From Verrucomicrobiota bacterium (GTDB lineage: Bacteria > Verrucomicrobiota > Verrucomicrobiia > Chthoniobacterales > UBA10450): a stretch of DNA of 36,888 bases. Shown here in pieces: positions 10,549 to 18,358 of the stretch. The notes beneath the pieces were generated by a model. The model was given only the letters and a program-made list of their open reading frames with translations, had not been told where the DNA came from and searched no databases. The position numbers and the translations under genes were made by a program. Where the stretch lies: assembly GCA_003218475.1 (NCBI GenBank), contig QHNR01000009.1:1-36888 (forward strand), given 5' to 3'. Position 1 is the stretch's first letter. Each line of letters begins with the position of its first letter.

Positions 10549-10607
10549 CGCACCAGGCGGGAAACGTTTGCCTCGGACCCAGAAGTGGCAAACAATATTT
10601 GCTTGAG

Positions 10608-10656
10608 CGGGCCGTAGCACAGCTTGGTAGTGCGGTCGCCGCGGCGACAGGTCGCG
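10608..10656 (+). pseudogene. tRNA-Pro-like 5' partial copy with anticodon arm replaced by GTCGCCGCGGCGAC (copy A)
   Basis: 27 bp identical to tRNA-Pro 5' half (10775-10801), then GTCGCCGCGGCGAC (10635-10648), then aggtcgcg, then divergence. Confidence 0.88.
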
Positions 10657-10774
10657 ATGGCTGAACCAAGCCCCATTTGATTCGGTTGTCTGCCGAATTG
10701 CCGTCGCGCGCCCGGCTACTATTTTCAGCTCTGGCGATTTCGTTGCAACGAGTGAATAGTCCGTGCAACGCAAA

Positions 10775-10848
10775 CGGGCCGTAGCACAGCTTGGTAGTGC
10801 GCTTGAATGGGGTTCAAGAGGTCGCGGGTTCAAATCCCGCCGGCCCGA
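10775..10848 (+). tRNA. tRNA-Pro (anticodon GGG)
   Basis: Acceptor CGGGCCG/CGGCCCG, anticodon arm CTTGA-ATGGGGT-TCAAG, T arm CGGG-TTCAAAT-CCCG. Confidence 0.95.
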
Positions 10849-10870
10849 GAAGATTAAATCTCTTATCGTT

Positions 10871-11109
10871 TTGTTTCACGTTTACATTTTACGCAGCAGC
10901 AAGACCGGTCGTCGCTATGTGGGATCGTGCGAGAACCTCGTTGAACGTCTTCGGCGGCACAAGCCGGGCCATTCCAAAGCCACCCGTCATGGCATGCCGT
11001 GGACTTTGGTCCACAGTGAAAGCTTTCTAGTCGCGCCGACGTTGCAGAAAGAGAGCGATATTACAAATCTGGCCGTGGTCGCGATGAACTCGAGTGCTTG
11101 GGTTTGTAG
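10871..11109 (+). pseudogene. GIY-YIG nuclease-domain protein with one apparent frameshift
   Basis: TTG start: FHVYILRSSKTGRRYVGSCENLVERLRRHKPGHSKATRHGMPWTLVHSESF; after a 1-nt frame change near 11027 it resumes SRADVAERERYYKSGRGRDELECLGL*, the expected C-terminus. Confidence 0.8.
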
Positions 11110-11164
11110 CGCGGTCGCCGCGGCGACAGGTCGCGGGTTCAAATCCCGCCGGCCCGAGAAGATT
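11101..11164 (+). pseudogene. tRNA-Pro-like 3' partial copy with anticodon arm replaced by GTCGCCGCGGCGAC (copy B)
   Basis: tttgtagcgcg + GTCGCCGCGGCGAC (11114-11127) + 37 bp identical to tRNA-Pro 3' half plus flank (10819-10855). Confidence 0.9.
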
Positions 11165-11167
11165 TGT

Positions 11168-11252
11168 GCCACGGATTATCACAGATGAAACACAGATTAT
11201 CCTTGGCCAATATGGAACGTCATCTGCGTAAATCTGTGTTCATCTGTGGTTG
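11168..11252. repeat. CCACAGAT-type inverted-repeat (MITE-like) element
   Basis: GCCACGGATTATCACAGATGAAACACAGAT ... ATCTGCGTAAATCTGTGTTCATCTGTGGTT; partial relative at 5409-5436. Confidence 0.8.
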
Positions 11253-11253
11253 A

Positions 11254-12378
11254 ATGTTAAGTGCGGGAATCGTCGGGCTGCCAAACGTCGGTAAATCGAC
11301 GCTTTTCAATGCGGTTACGCGCACGCATAAGGCGCCCGCAGAAAATTATCCGTTCTGCACGATCGATCCGAACGTCGGGGTCGTGACGGTACCCGATCCG
11401 CGACTGGCGAGAATTACGCAGATTTCCCAGTCAAAAAAAATCACGCCGACAGCCATCGAGTTTGTCGACATAGCGGGACTGGTCAAAGGTGCGAGCGCGG
11501 GCGAAGGGCTCGGTAACCAGTTCCTCCACCACATTCGCGAAGTGGACGCGATTGTGCAGGTGGTGCGTTGTTTCGAAGACAGCAATGTGCATCATGTCAG
11601 CGCGACGATTGATCCGATCCGCGATATTGAAGTGATTAATACAGAACTTGCTCTTGCAGACTTGGCTTCTTTGCAGAAACGGCGTGACCGATTACAAAAG
11701 CAACTGCACGCCGGTGACAAAACGGCAAACATCGAAAACGCCATTATTGAGAAACTGTCGACGCATCTGGATTCTGGAAAGCCCGCGATCACCGCGGAAT
11801 TAAGCCCGGAAGAAAAAGCAATCGCGCGCGGATTCTTTCTGCTCACAGCAAAGCCAACGATCTTTGCCTGCAACGTAGCTGAATCCGACTTGGCAGCCAT
11901 TTCACCCGGCGACCAAGGAAGCGCCACCGCACGGTATGTCGATGCTGTTCAAGATTACGCGCGCCATCATTTCGCCACCGAAGCGGTGGTGGTTAGCGCA
12001 CAGATCGAAAGCGAACTCGTCTATCTCAGCGAGCAGGAGGCACTGGAGTATCTGCACAGGCTGGGCGTCGAAGATAGCGGCGTCCACGAGCTCATCCGCG
12101 CGGTGTATCACCTGCTCGGCCTGCGCACTTTTTTTACCACGGGCGAAAAAGAGACGCGCGCCTGGACCATTCACGCCGGGGACAAGGCACCCACCGCCGC
12201 CGGAACGATTCACTCGGATTTCGAGCGCGGTTTCATTTCGGCGGAAACGATTCATTACGATGATCTCGCTGCGTTCGGTTCGTTTGCGAAGGCTCGCGAA
12301 GCGGGCAAACTGCGGCTGGAAGGAAAAGACTATGTTGTGCGCGACGGCGACGTTATTTTCTTTCGGTTCAATGTGTGA
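11254..12378 (+). CDS. ychF: Redox-regulated P-loop ATPase YchF (Obg family)
   Basis: [40 protein letters not shown]-terminal TGS-like region. Confidence 0.97.
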   Translation: MLSAGIVGLPNVGKSTLFNAVTRTHKAPAENYPFCTIDPNVGVVTVPDPRLARITQISQSKKITPTAIEFVDIAGLVKGASAGEGLGNQFLHHIREVDAIVQVVRCFEDSNVHHVSATIDPIRDIEVINTELALADLASLQKRRDRLQKQLHAGDKTANIENAIIEKLSTHLDSGKPAITAELSPEEKAIARGFFLLTAKPTIFACNVAESDLAAISPGDQGSATARYVDAVQDYARHHFATEAVVVSAQIESELVYLSEQEALEYLHRLGVEDSGVHELIRAVYHLLGLRTFFTTGEKETRAWTIHAGDKAPTAAGTIHSDFERGFISAETIHYDDLAAFGSFAKAREAGKLRLEGKDYVVRDGDVIFFRFNV

Positions 12379-12380
12379 TT

Positions 12381-12439
12381 GGTAGGGCGCGTTCGCCGAG
12401 CGCGCCGGCCGACCTCCCGCCAAGTGGGTGTTCCCTACC
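12381..12439. repeat. GGTAGGG...CCCTACC intergenic inverted-repeat element
   Basis: TIR GGTAGGG/CCCTACC and internal GGCGCG/CGCGCC stem; fills the gap between two convergent genes. Confidence 0.7.
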
Positions 12440-13136
12440 CTTCGTACAAAATTCGCCCACAATTTTCGCAGCTCACGATTTCTTTTCCCGCTTTGACCTG
12501 CGCCGCGGTGGCAGTCGTCACTTTCATGTGACAGCCGGTACAAACGCCATGTTCGATGGCAACGACAGCCGCATCCCCCTTGCTTTTGAAGAGACGTTCG
12601 AAGCGACCGAGCGAATCCTCATCAATTTTTCCCGCCAACTCCGAGCGCTCCTTGCTTAATCCTTGTAGCTGCGACTCCAAAGCTTTCGATTTTTCCTCCA
12701 AGTCGGCTGTCTGCCGTGCGATCGAGTTTTGAGCTGCGGTTGCTTTCTTTTCTTCTTCAGCCAAGTCTGCCTTGACCTTGTCGGCGAGCACCATCAGTTC
12801 CAACTCGTCGTCTTCTATTTTCCGAATTTCATTTTCGTAACGCTCGATCTCGTGCCCGATTGCCCGAAATTCCTCATTCTTGCGTGTCTGGTATTGCTGG
12901 GTCTTGAGACGTGAGATCGTCTCGGTGCGAGTCCCAACATCCAGCTCAAGTCTCTTGCGATCGATTTCCACCTGTCGCGCTCTCTGCTTAAGGCCTTCTA
13001 CGCTCGCCCTGCTTGCTGCCAATTGCGCTTCTAGGCTGCTGCGCCGGAGCGGCACAGTCTCAATTTCGGTCCGAATCTGTCTGATCTTTTGGTCTCGATC
13101 TTGGAGAATCAGTAGTTGTTCCAATTCGGAATGCAC
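12435..13136 (-). CDS. Coiled-coil protein with C4-type zinc ribbon
   Basis: 233 aa, long heptad-like coiled coil then CTGCHMKVTTATAAQVKAGKEIVSCENCGRILYEG. Confidence 0.9.
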   Translation of the reverse strand: MHSELEQLLILQDRDQKIRQIRTEIETVPLRRSSLEAQLAASRASVEGLKQRARQVEIDRKRLELDVGTRTETISRLKTQQYQTRKNEEFRAIGHEIERYENEIRKIEDDELELMVLADKVKADLAEEEKKATAAQNSIARQTADLEEKSKALESQLQGLSKERSELAGKIDEDSLGRFERLFKSKGDAAVVAIEHGVCTGCHMKVTTATAAQVKAGKEIVSCENCGRILYEG

Positions 13137-13173
13137 GCGCGCTGAAGTTATTGATTCAGCGGAGCGCCGTCAA

Positions 13174-13960
13174 TTACCGCCCTGCCGGCTCAATTTGATT
13201 CAAGGCAGTGAGAACTTGCTCCGGCCGCGCACGAACCGCGATGTTTTCGGTGAGCTTGACCCAACGAACGATTCTGCTGGAATCGATCAGAAACTCAGCG
13301 GGTCTTGCGATATCCGCGCCTTTTGGCCCCGCCCCCGCGATGCAGCACATCGTAACGGCGAATCACTTCGGCTTTAGCATCGGAAAGTAACGGGAACGTA
13401 TAGCCGCTTTTTTGCGATCGGCGCCGGTTAATGTCGGGTGGATCGACGCTAATACCAACGACGCGGATGCCACGCGCATCGAACTCCGAAAGCTTTTGCT
13501 GGAAACTCCGTAACCCGGAGTTGCATAGTGGTCACCAAAAACCGCGATAGAAAATCATTACAACAGCCCGCGACCCGGAAAGCAAATCACCCAAGCCGAC
13601 CGGCTGTTCGTTTTGATCCAACAACATGAAGTCCGGCGCCTTTTCGCCGAGGCGCGGCGCATGAGCCGAGAGCGGCACCTGGCGCAGGACATAGAAAATT
13701 TCGTAACTAAAAAGACCAAAAAGAAACAGCGCGATCGCTGTTAGGATCGAGCCGAAGATCTTACCACAATAAAGTTGTGACCGGCCAAACGCGCGAAATA
13801 GCCCAACAATCAACAAGGCACCGCCAATTCCAAAGAGCAAGAGATTTGCCCATGGAAAATCGCGCGTAATTGGAAACCGGACGAAAAATCCGTAGGAGAA
13901 CAATCCGGCGACGGCGACAACAAAGCCAACCCAGAGCAGCGAGTTCCATTGTCGTTTCAT
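13174..13960 (-). CDS. Membrane-anchored peroxiredoxin-like protein, candidate Sec-containing (UGA at catalytic Cys) with one apparent 1-nt frameshift; otherwise a pseudogene
   Basis: ORF 13532-13960 ends ...VVMIFYRGFW then TGA; reading through gives PLCNSGLRSFQQKLSEFDARGIRVVGISVDPPDINRRRSQKSGYTFPLLSDAKAEVIRRYDVLH; a frame change near 13326-13349 gives AGAGPKGADIARPAEFLIDSSRIVRWVKLTENIAVRARPEQVLTALNQIEPAGR*; starts in ATGA overlap with the OPT gene. Confidence 0.75.
13504..13522 (-). promoter_or_regulatory. Candidate bacterial SECIS hairpin
   Basis: mRNA sense: UGA-CCACUAUGC-AACUCCG-GGUUA-CGGAGUU; perfect 7-bp stem, loop begins GG, 16 nt between UGA and loop. Confidence 0.55.
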
Positions 13961-15990
13961 GCCGATCTTGCAGTGGCCATTCGCAAGATCCACCGGTAGA
14001 GCAGGAATGCGATAACGGCGAACGCGAGGCCGCCGATAAAAACGCCGGCTATCTCAAATCCAGGACCCACCACGCCGAGCGGCGCAGCCTTGCCGGAAAA
14101 CACGACGATTGCGGAAAGGATGACTCCTATGATGCTTTCCCCGACGATCAAGCCGGACGCGAGCAGCACGCCGAGCTGTTTCGTCGCTTCGGGCTTTGGC
14201 GTGCGATTAGCGCGTTGGTCGAAGAACCAGCCGACTATCGCGCCGACGACAATCATCAACGTGCTTTGCGTTGGCAGATAGATTCCCAGACCAACAGCCA
14301 ACGGTGGAACGCGCATGTGTTTCGTAGTGCGGGCAAGAATTTCGTCCAACAAGATGATACCAATCCCGATGAATCCGCCGATCCGGATCAAGCTCCAGTC
14401 AATGTCTGCGGCTATAACGCCTTGAGCCAAAGAGGAAATCAGGCCAGCCTGAGGCGCCGGCAGCGGATGGGGACGCAACTCTGCTCCCGGTGCGCCGACA
14501 AAACCATAAGCATGATTCACCAGATCGAGCACCGGCGGAATCACAAACGCGCCGGCAATGACACCGATGACCAGCGCCATCTGCTGTTTCCAAGGTGTCG
14601 CATCAACTAATTGACCGGTCTTGAGATCCTGAAGGTTGTTATTCGCGATCGCAGCAACATTGAAGATGACTGCTGTCGTGAATAGAGCGAAGGCCATCAG
14701 TGATTTGGCTGCATCTGGCGGCACGTACGGTTTCAGGCCAATCACAAGTAGCAAGGCAGCGCCGATCACCACCAGAATGCCAATTCCCGACAATGGGCTA
14801 TTAGACGAACCGATTAAGCCTGCCATGTAACCGCAGACTGCTGAGACGAAGAAGCTCATCAACACGACGTACGCGACGCCGCCAATGATGAGCGTTGGGA
14901 GATGCGTACCGAGGCCGCTTGTGTTGCCGAAATAACCCAGCAGCCATCCAATCGGCAGCATGCAAGCCAACGTCACAAGACCGACAAGGCCGATTGGAAT
15001 GTCGCGCTCAGTGATCGGCAGCGTGTCGGCTTTACCGGCTTTGCGCGCGCGTGAGGCAGCCATCGCACTTGCCAGACCGCTCGCAACCGGCTTCACTAAC
15101 TTCAGCAGCGTCCAGATCGCCGAAACCCCGATCGCGCCGGCGCCGACGAAACGCACTTTCGTGCTCCAGGTTTTCTGCGCGAGCGTGGCCGCAGCGGTTG
15201 TGAGATCGCCCGCGATGGCTGAAAAATGCGGAACCCCCCAACCCCAACCAATCAGCGCGCCAATCAACATCGCGATTCCAACTGAAAGACCGACCAGGTG
15301 CCCGATCGCAAGAAGCGCGAACGACAGCGCGAAATCATAGCCGCTGACTGCGCCGCGTCTGCCGATTCGAAAAGTCTGCGCGACGTCTGCCGCGAAAATT
15401 TGAGTACCAACGATCACCGCGAAGGCGGCGGAAACGATCGATCCCCACAAGACCGCGAGCAGGCCGGCGCGGCCGTGTTCGACATCGGACGCGTGGGCAG
15501 AGTCGCCGCTGCTGCCAACCTTGAGCACTTCAGCGCAAGCGACGCCTTCCGGATACGGTAAGTCGGAAGTCGTCACCAGGGCGCGACGCAACGGGATTGA
15601 ATACATGACCCCCAGAATTCCGCCGAGCGCGCAGATCCAAAACGAGGTCCAGAACGGAAATTCCGTCCAATAACCGATCATGATCAAACCCGGCAACACA
15701 AAGATGATGGACGACAGTGTCCCCGCCGCGGACGCGACGGTTTGCACAATGTTATTTTCTTGAATCGTCGCATCGCGGAAACCGCGCAGGATTGCCATCG
15801 AAATCACTGCCGCCGGAATCGACGTCGAAAAAGTAAGACCAGCCTTAAGGCCGAAGTACACATTGGCCGCGGTGAACACTAGTGTGATCAGGACACCAAT
15901 AATCAGGCCGCGGACGGTAAGCTCTTTGCGTGTTTGTTCGCGGCCGTTCACGAGGTGCGCAGGATATGTTGAATTCGCGAAAGCGGTCAA
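13957..15990 (-). CDS. OPT family oligopeptide transporter
   Basis: 677 aa, many TM segments, ELTVRGLIIGVLITLVFTAANVYFGLKAGLTFSTSIPAAVISMAIL typical OPT N-terminus. Confidence 0.93.
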   Translation of the reverse strand: MTAFANSTYPAHLVNGREQTRKELTVRGLIIGVLITLVFTAANVYFGLKAGLTFSTSIPAAVISMAILRGFRDATIQENNIVQTVASAAGTLSSIIFVLPGLIMIGYWTEFPFWTSFWICALGGILGVMYSIPLRRALVTTSDLPYPEGVACAEVLKVGSSGDSAHASDVEHGRAGLLAVLWGSIVSAAFAVIVGTQIFAADVAQTFRIGRRGAVSGYDFALSFALLAIGHLVGLSVGIAMLIGALIGWGWGVPHFSAIAGDLTTAAATLAQKTWSTKVRFVGAGAIGVSAIWTLLKLVKPVASGLASAMAASRARKAGKADTLPITERDIPIGLVGLVTLACMLPIGWLLGYFGNTSGLGTHLPTLIIGGVAYVVLMSFFVSAVCGYMAGLIGSSNSPLSGIGILVVIGAALLLVIGLKPYVPPDAAKSLMAFALFTTAVIFNVAAIANNNLQDLKTGQLVDATPWKQQMALVIGVIAGAFVIPPVLDLVNHAYGFVGAPGAELRPHPLPAPQAGLISSLAQGVIAADIDWSLIRIGGFIGIGIILLDEILARTTKHMRVPPLAVGLGIYLPTQSTLMIVVGAIVGWFFDQRANRTPKPEATKQLGVLLASGLIVGESIIGVILSAIVVFSGKAAPLGVVGPGFEIAGVFIGGLAFAVIAFLLYRWILRMATARSA

Positions 15991-16092
15991 TCGCGTACTT
16001 GAATCTGGCAGGGGTGTAAGGCGCCGACGCCAATTAACTAGACCCCCCGTGGCGAACGTTTGCCGGTTAACGCGCTGCGTTCAGTCGCCAGA

Positions 16093-17202
16093 TTAGAACA
16101 TCTCCACCGGCGAAACTGGTCGGCTTTGTGCGTCGCGCAGTTTGGCGCGTTCTTCCCCTAAGACATCGACTCGAAGATCGCAGACTTCACGATCGACCTT
16201 TTGAAAAGCACTTTCTGAAAATTCGTCAGGTGGCGTAAGATTCTTCTTGAAGCGCGCCACACTCGCGAGCGCGCGATCGATTTGATCAGCGGGCACCGTG
16301 CCTAGAATCCGTCGCACATTCTCGATCTCGGGAATCCGGTGGCAAAACATAACGAGATCATTTCCTGCCATAACGGCGAGGCGAATTGTATCCTCCAGCG
16401 TGTAGCCGGTGAGGATTGCACCCATATCGAGATCGTCGGTCATAGCCAGGCCGTTAAACCCAAATTCGCCGCGCAGCAGATCGGTGATCACACGGCGCGA
16501 GAGGCTAGCCGGAGTTTTCTCCGTTTCGAAGCATGGATACCAGCCATGACAAATCATCATGCTGTCCACGTCATTTACGAACTGGCGGAAAACGGCCAAC
16601 TCGTTTTGATCCAGTTCTTCGCGGGTGCGATCAATCCGCGGCAATTGGTAATGAGCGTCTGACGTTGCAGCGGAATAACCCGGGAAATGTTTGCCGCAGC
16701 TCGCGATCCCCTGCTCTCTCATCGCTTCGTTGAATGCGCCGGCATTTCGAATGACCTCTTCGACAGTTCTACCGTAGCAACGGCCGCGTAAGGAATTTTC
16801 CGCCTCGTCATTAAATGAAATGTCGAGAACTGGACATAAATCCAAATTGAACCCGAAAAGACGCAGCAAACGCCCTGTAATGTCACCGTGGCGCCTGATC
16901 AAATTTACATTGTCCTTCTTGCGCAGTTGTTGTGCATTTGGCGGTTCGCTGCCGATCCGGCGTAATCGCGAAACGCGACCGCCTTCCTGATCGACGGTAA
17001 TAATCGGTTCGATCTCGCTCACGTCGCGCAAATCGTCGATAAGCTTTCGCAGTTGCGCGGCGTTTTCGAGGTTCCGGCCGAAAAGAATAAACGCTCCTGA
17101 TTGCACCCGCCGAAATAACTGTGCCGTTTTTGCGTCCAGTTCTTTGCCGGGCACACCAGTCATGATCAGTTGACCCACCAAACTGCTCTTCATGGCCGGC
17201 AC
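16093..17202 (-). CDS. Glycoside hydrolase family 3 protein (NagZ-like beta-N-acetylhexosaminidase)
   Basis: TVDQEGGRVSRLR, CGKHFPGYSAATSDAHYQLP, GFNGLAMTDDLDMGAI. Confidence 0.93.
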   Translation of the reverse strand: MPAMKSSLVGQLIMTGVPGKELDAKTAQLFRRVQSGAFILFGRNLENAAQLRKLIDDLRDVSEIEPIITVDQEGGRVSRLRRIGSEPPNAQQLRKKDNVNLIRRHGDITGRLLRLFGFNLDLCPVLDISFNDEAENSLRGRCYGRTVEEVIRNAGAFNEAMREQGIASCGKHFPGYSAATSDAHYQLPRIDRTREELDQNELAVFRQFVNDVDSMMICHGWYPCFETEKTPASLSRRVITDLLRGEFGFNGLAMTDDLDMGAILTGYTLEDTIRLAVMAGNDLVMFCHRIPEIENVRRILGTVPADQIDRALASVARFKKNLTPPDEFSESAFQKVDREVCDLRVDVLGEERAKLRDAQSRPVSPVEMF

Positions 17203-17204
17203 AT

Positions 17205-17345
17205 GTTAATGCCCAACGCTCGGTATTCAACGCTGTCATTCTGAGCCAAGCGAAGAATCTCAGATCAGAGATGTTTCGCTTCGCTCAACATGACAGGATA
17301 GTATTGAATCTTGAGGTATGAGCGGTAAGCGTTGAACATTGAAAA
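17205..17345. repeat. Nested intergenic repeat: TGTCATTCTGA element (17233-17296) within AACGCT/AGCGTT-type flanks
   Basis: Inner CTGTCATTCTGAGCCAAGCGAAGAATCTC / GAGATGTTTCGCTTCGCTCAACATGACAG; outer CCCAACGCTCGGTATTCAACG ... TATTGAATC..TAAGCGTTGAACATTG. Confidence 0.7.
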
Positions 17346-17908
17346 AGATCGGAATTTATGGCGGCACGTTCGATCCGATCCATTATGCACATTTGATCCT
17401 TGCTCGCGACGCTCTCGAGACTCTGGGTCTCGATGACGTAATCTTTGTCCCAGCGGCGATTTCCCCTCTCAAGAAGACCGCTCCCGTTGCGAGCGGCGAA
17501 CTACGATTGGCAATGTTGCGGGCAGCGATTAAAGGCGAGCCGAAGTTTGTGGCGGACGATTGCGAGCTGCGTCGCCCTCCACCTTCCTACACAATAGATA
17601 CGATTGAGAAAGTTCGGCAACGCAACAGGCATACAGCAATCTACTGCTTGATCGGAGAAGATAACGTGCAGACGTTAAGAAAATGGCATCGTTTTGACGA
17701 ACTGGAAAAAATGGTCCATTTCGTTATTCTCGATCGCACCGGTCAGCCACCTACCAGCTCTTATCCGGTCATTGATCGGAAAATCGACATCTCGGCCACG
17801 GAAATAAGAACGAGAGTTGCTTCTGGCCGGTCTATTCGCTATCTCGTACCGCCAGCGGTGGAAGAAATTATCCGTCGCGAGAAACTCTACTTGGAGCAAC
17901 CGAAATAA
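17339..17908 (+). CDS. nadD: Nicotinate-nucleotide adenylyltransferase
   Basis: KIGIYGGTFDPIHYAHLILARDA, ISATEIRTRVASGRSIRYLVPPAVEEII; TTG start inside repeat-derived sequence. Confidence 0.95.
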   Translation: MKKIGIYGGTFDPIHYAHLILARDALETLGLDDVIFVPAAISPLKKTAPVASGELRLAMLRAAIKGEPKFVADDCELRRPPPSYTIDTIEKVRQRNRHTAIYCLIGEDNVQTLRKWHRFDELEKMVHFVILDRTGQPPTSSYPVIDRKIDISATEIRTRVASGRSIRYLVPPAVEEIIRREKLYLEQPK

Positions 17909-18264
17909 TCCCAGAAAACCTAGCAACTACCTGCGCGGAACTCGCCTCGAACAAAAAGGCGGAAAACATCGTCGTGCTGGATATGCGCGGCATCTCGACG
18001 TTTACAGATTTTTTTGTGATTTGCTCCGGCACGTCCGAGCCTCAACTGAAAGCGATCGCAAACGAACTCGAAACGCGGTTGCGAGAGGACCATTCGGTTC
18101 GGCCCGTCGCGGTTGATGGATTTCCCGCCAGCCAATGGATGGTGCTCGATTTCCTGCAAGTGGTTGTCCACATTTTTCACCGAGACAAGCGCGCTTTCTA
18201 CAGCCTCGAAGATTTATGGGGTGACGCGCCGCGAATGCATTGGCAAGCGGCGGCGGCACATTGA
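17905..18264 (+). CDS. rsfS: Ribosomal silencing factor RsfS (start uncertain, possibly ATA/ATC)
   Basis: NLATTCAELASNKKAENIVVLDMRGISTFTDFFVICSGTSEPQLKAIANELE...HIFHRDKRAFYSLEDLWGDAPRM; no ATG/GTG/TTG early enough in frame. Confidence 0.88.
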   Translation: MIPENLATTCAELASNKKAENIVVLDMRGISTFTDFFVICSGTSEPQLKAIANELETRLREDHSVRPVAVDGFPASQWMVLDFLQVVVHIFHRDKRAFYSLEDLWGDAPRMHWQAAAAH

Positions 18265-18358
18265 CTGCCTCCCGCTGACGCGCGGCCAAGTCGATTAAAC
18301 TGGCGCGTTGATCGGGCACGAATCCCGAGCTTCGCGCGGATTTGACGGCCAAACCGAA

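Noticed and set aside
10549-10833. N-terminal extension of minus-strand ORF 10099-10833
   Set aside because: It is translation of tRNA-Pro and tRNA-like copy A; a plausible signal-peptide start is at 10548.
12880-13377. Plus-strand ORF over the Zn-ribbon and peroxiredoxin genes
   Set aside because: Antisense to better supported genes and lacks recognisable domains.
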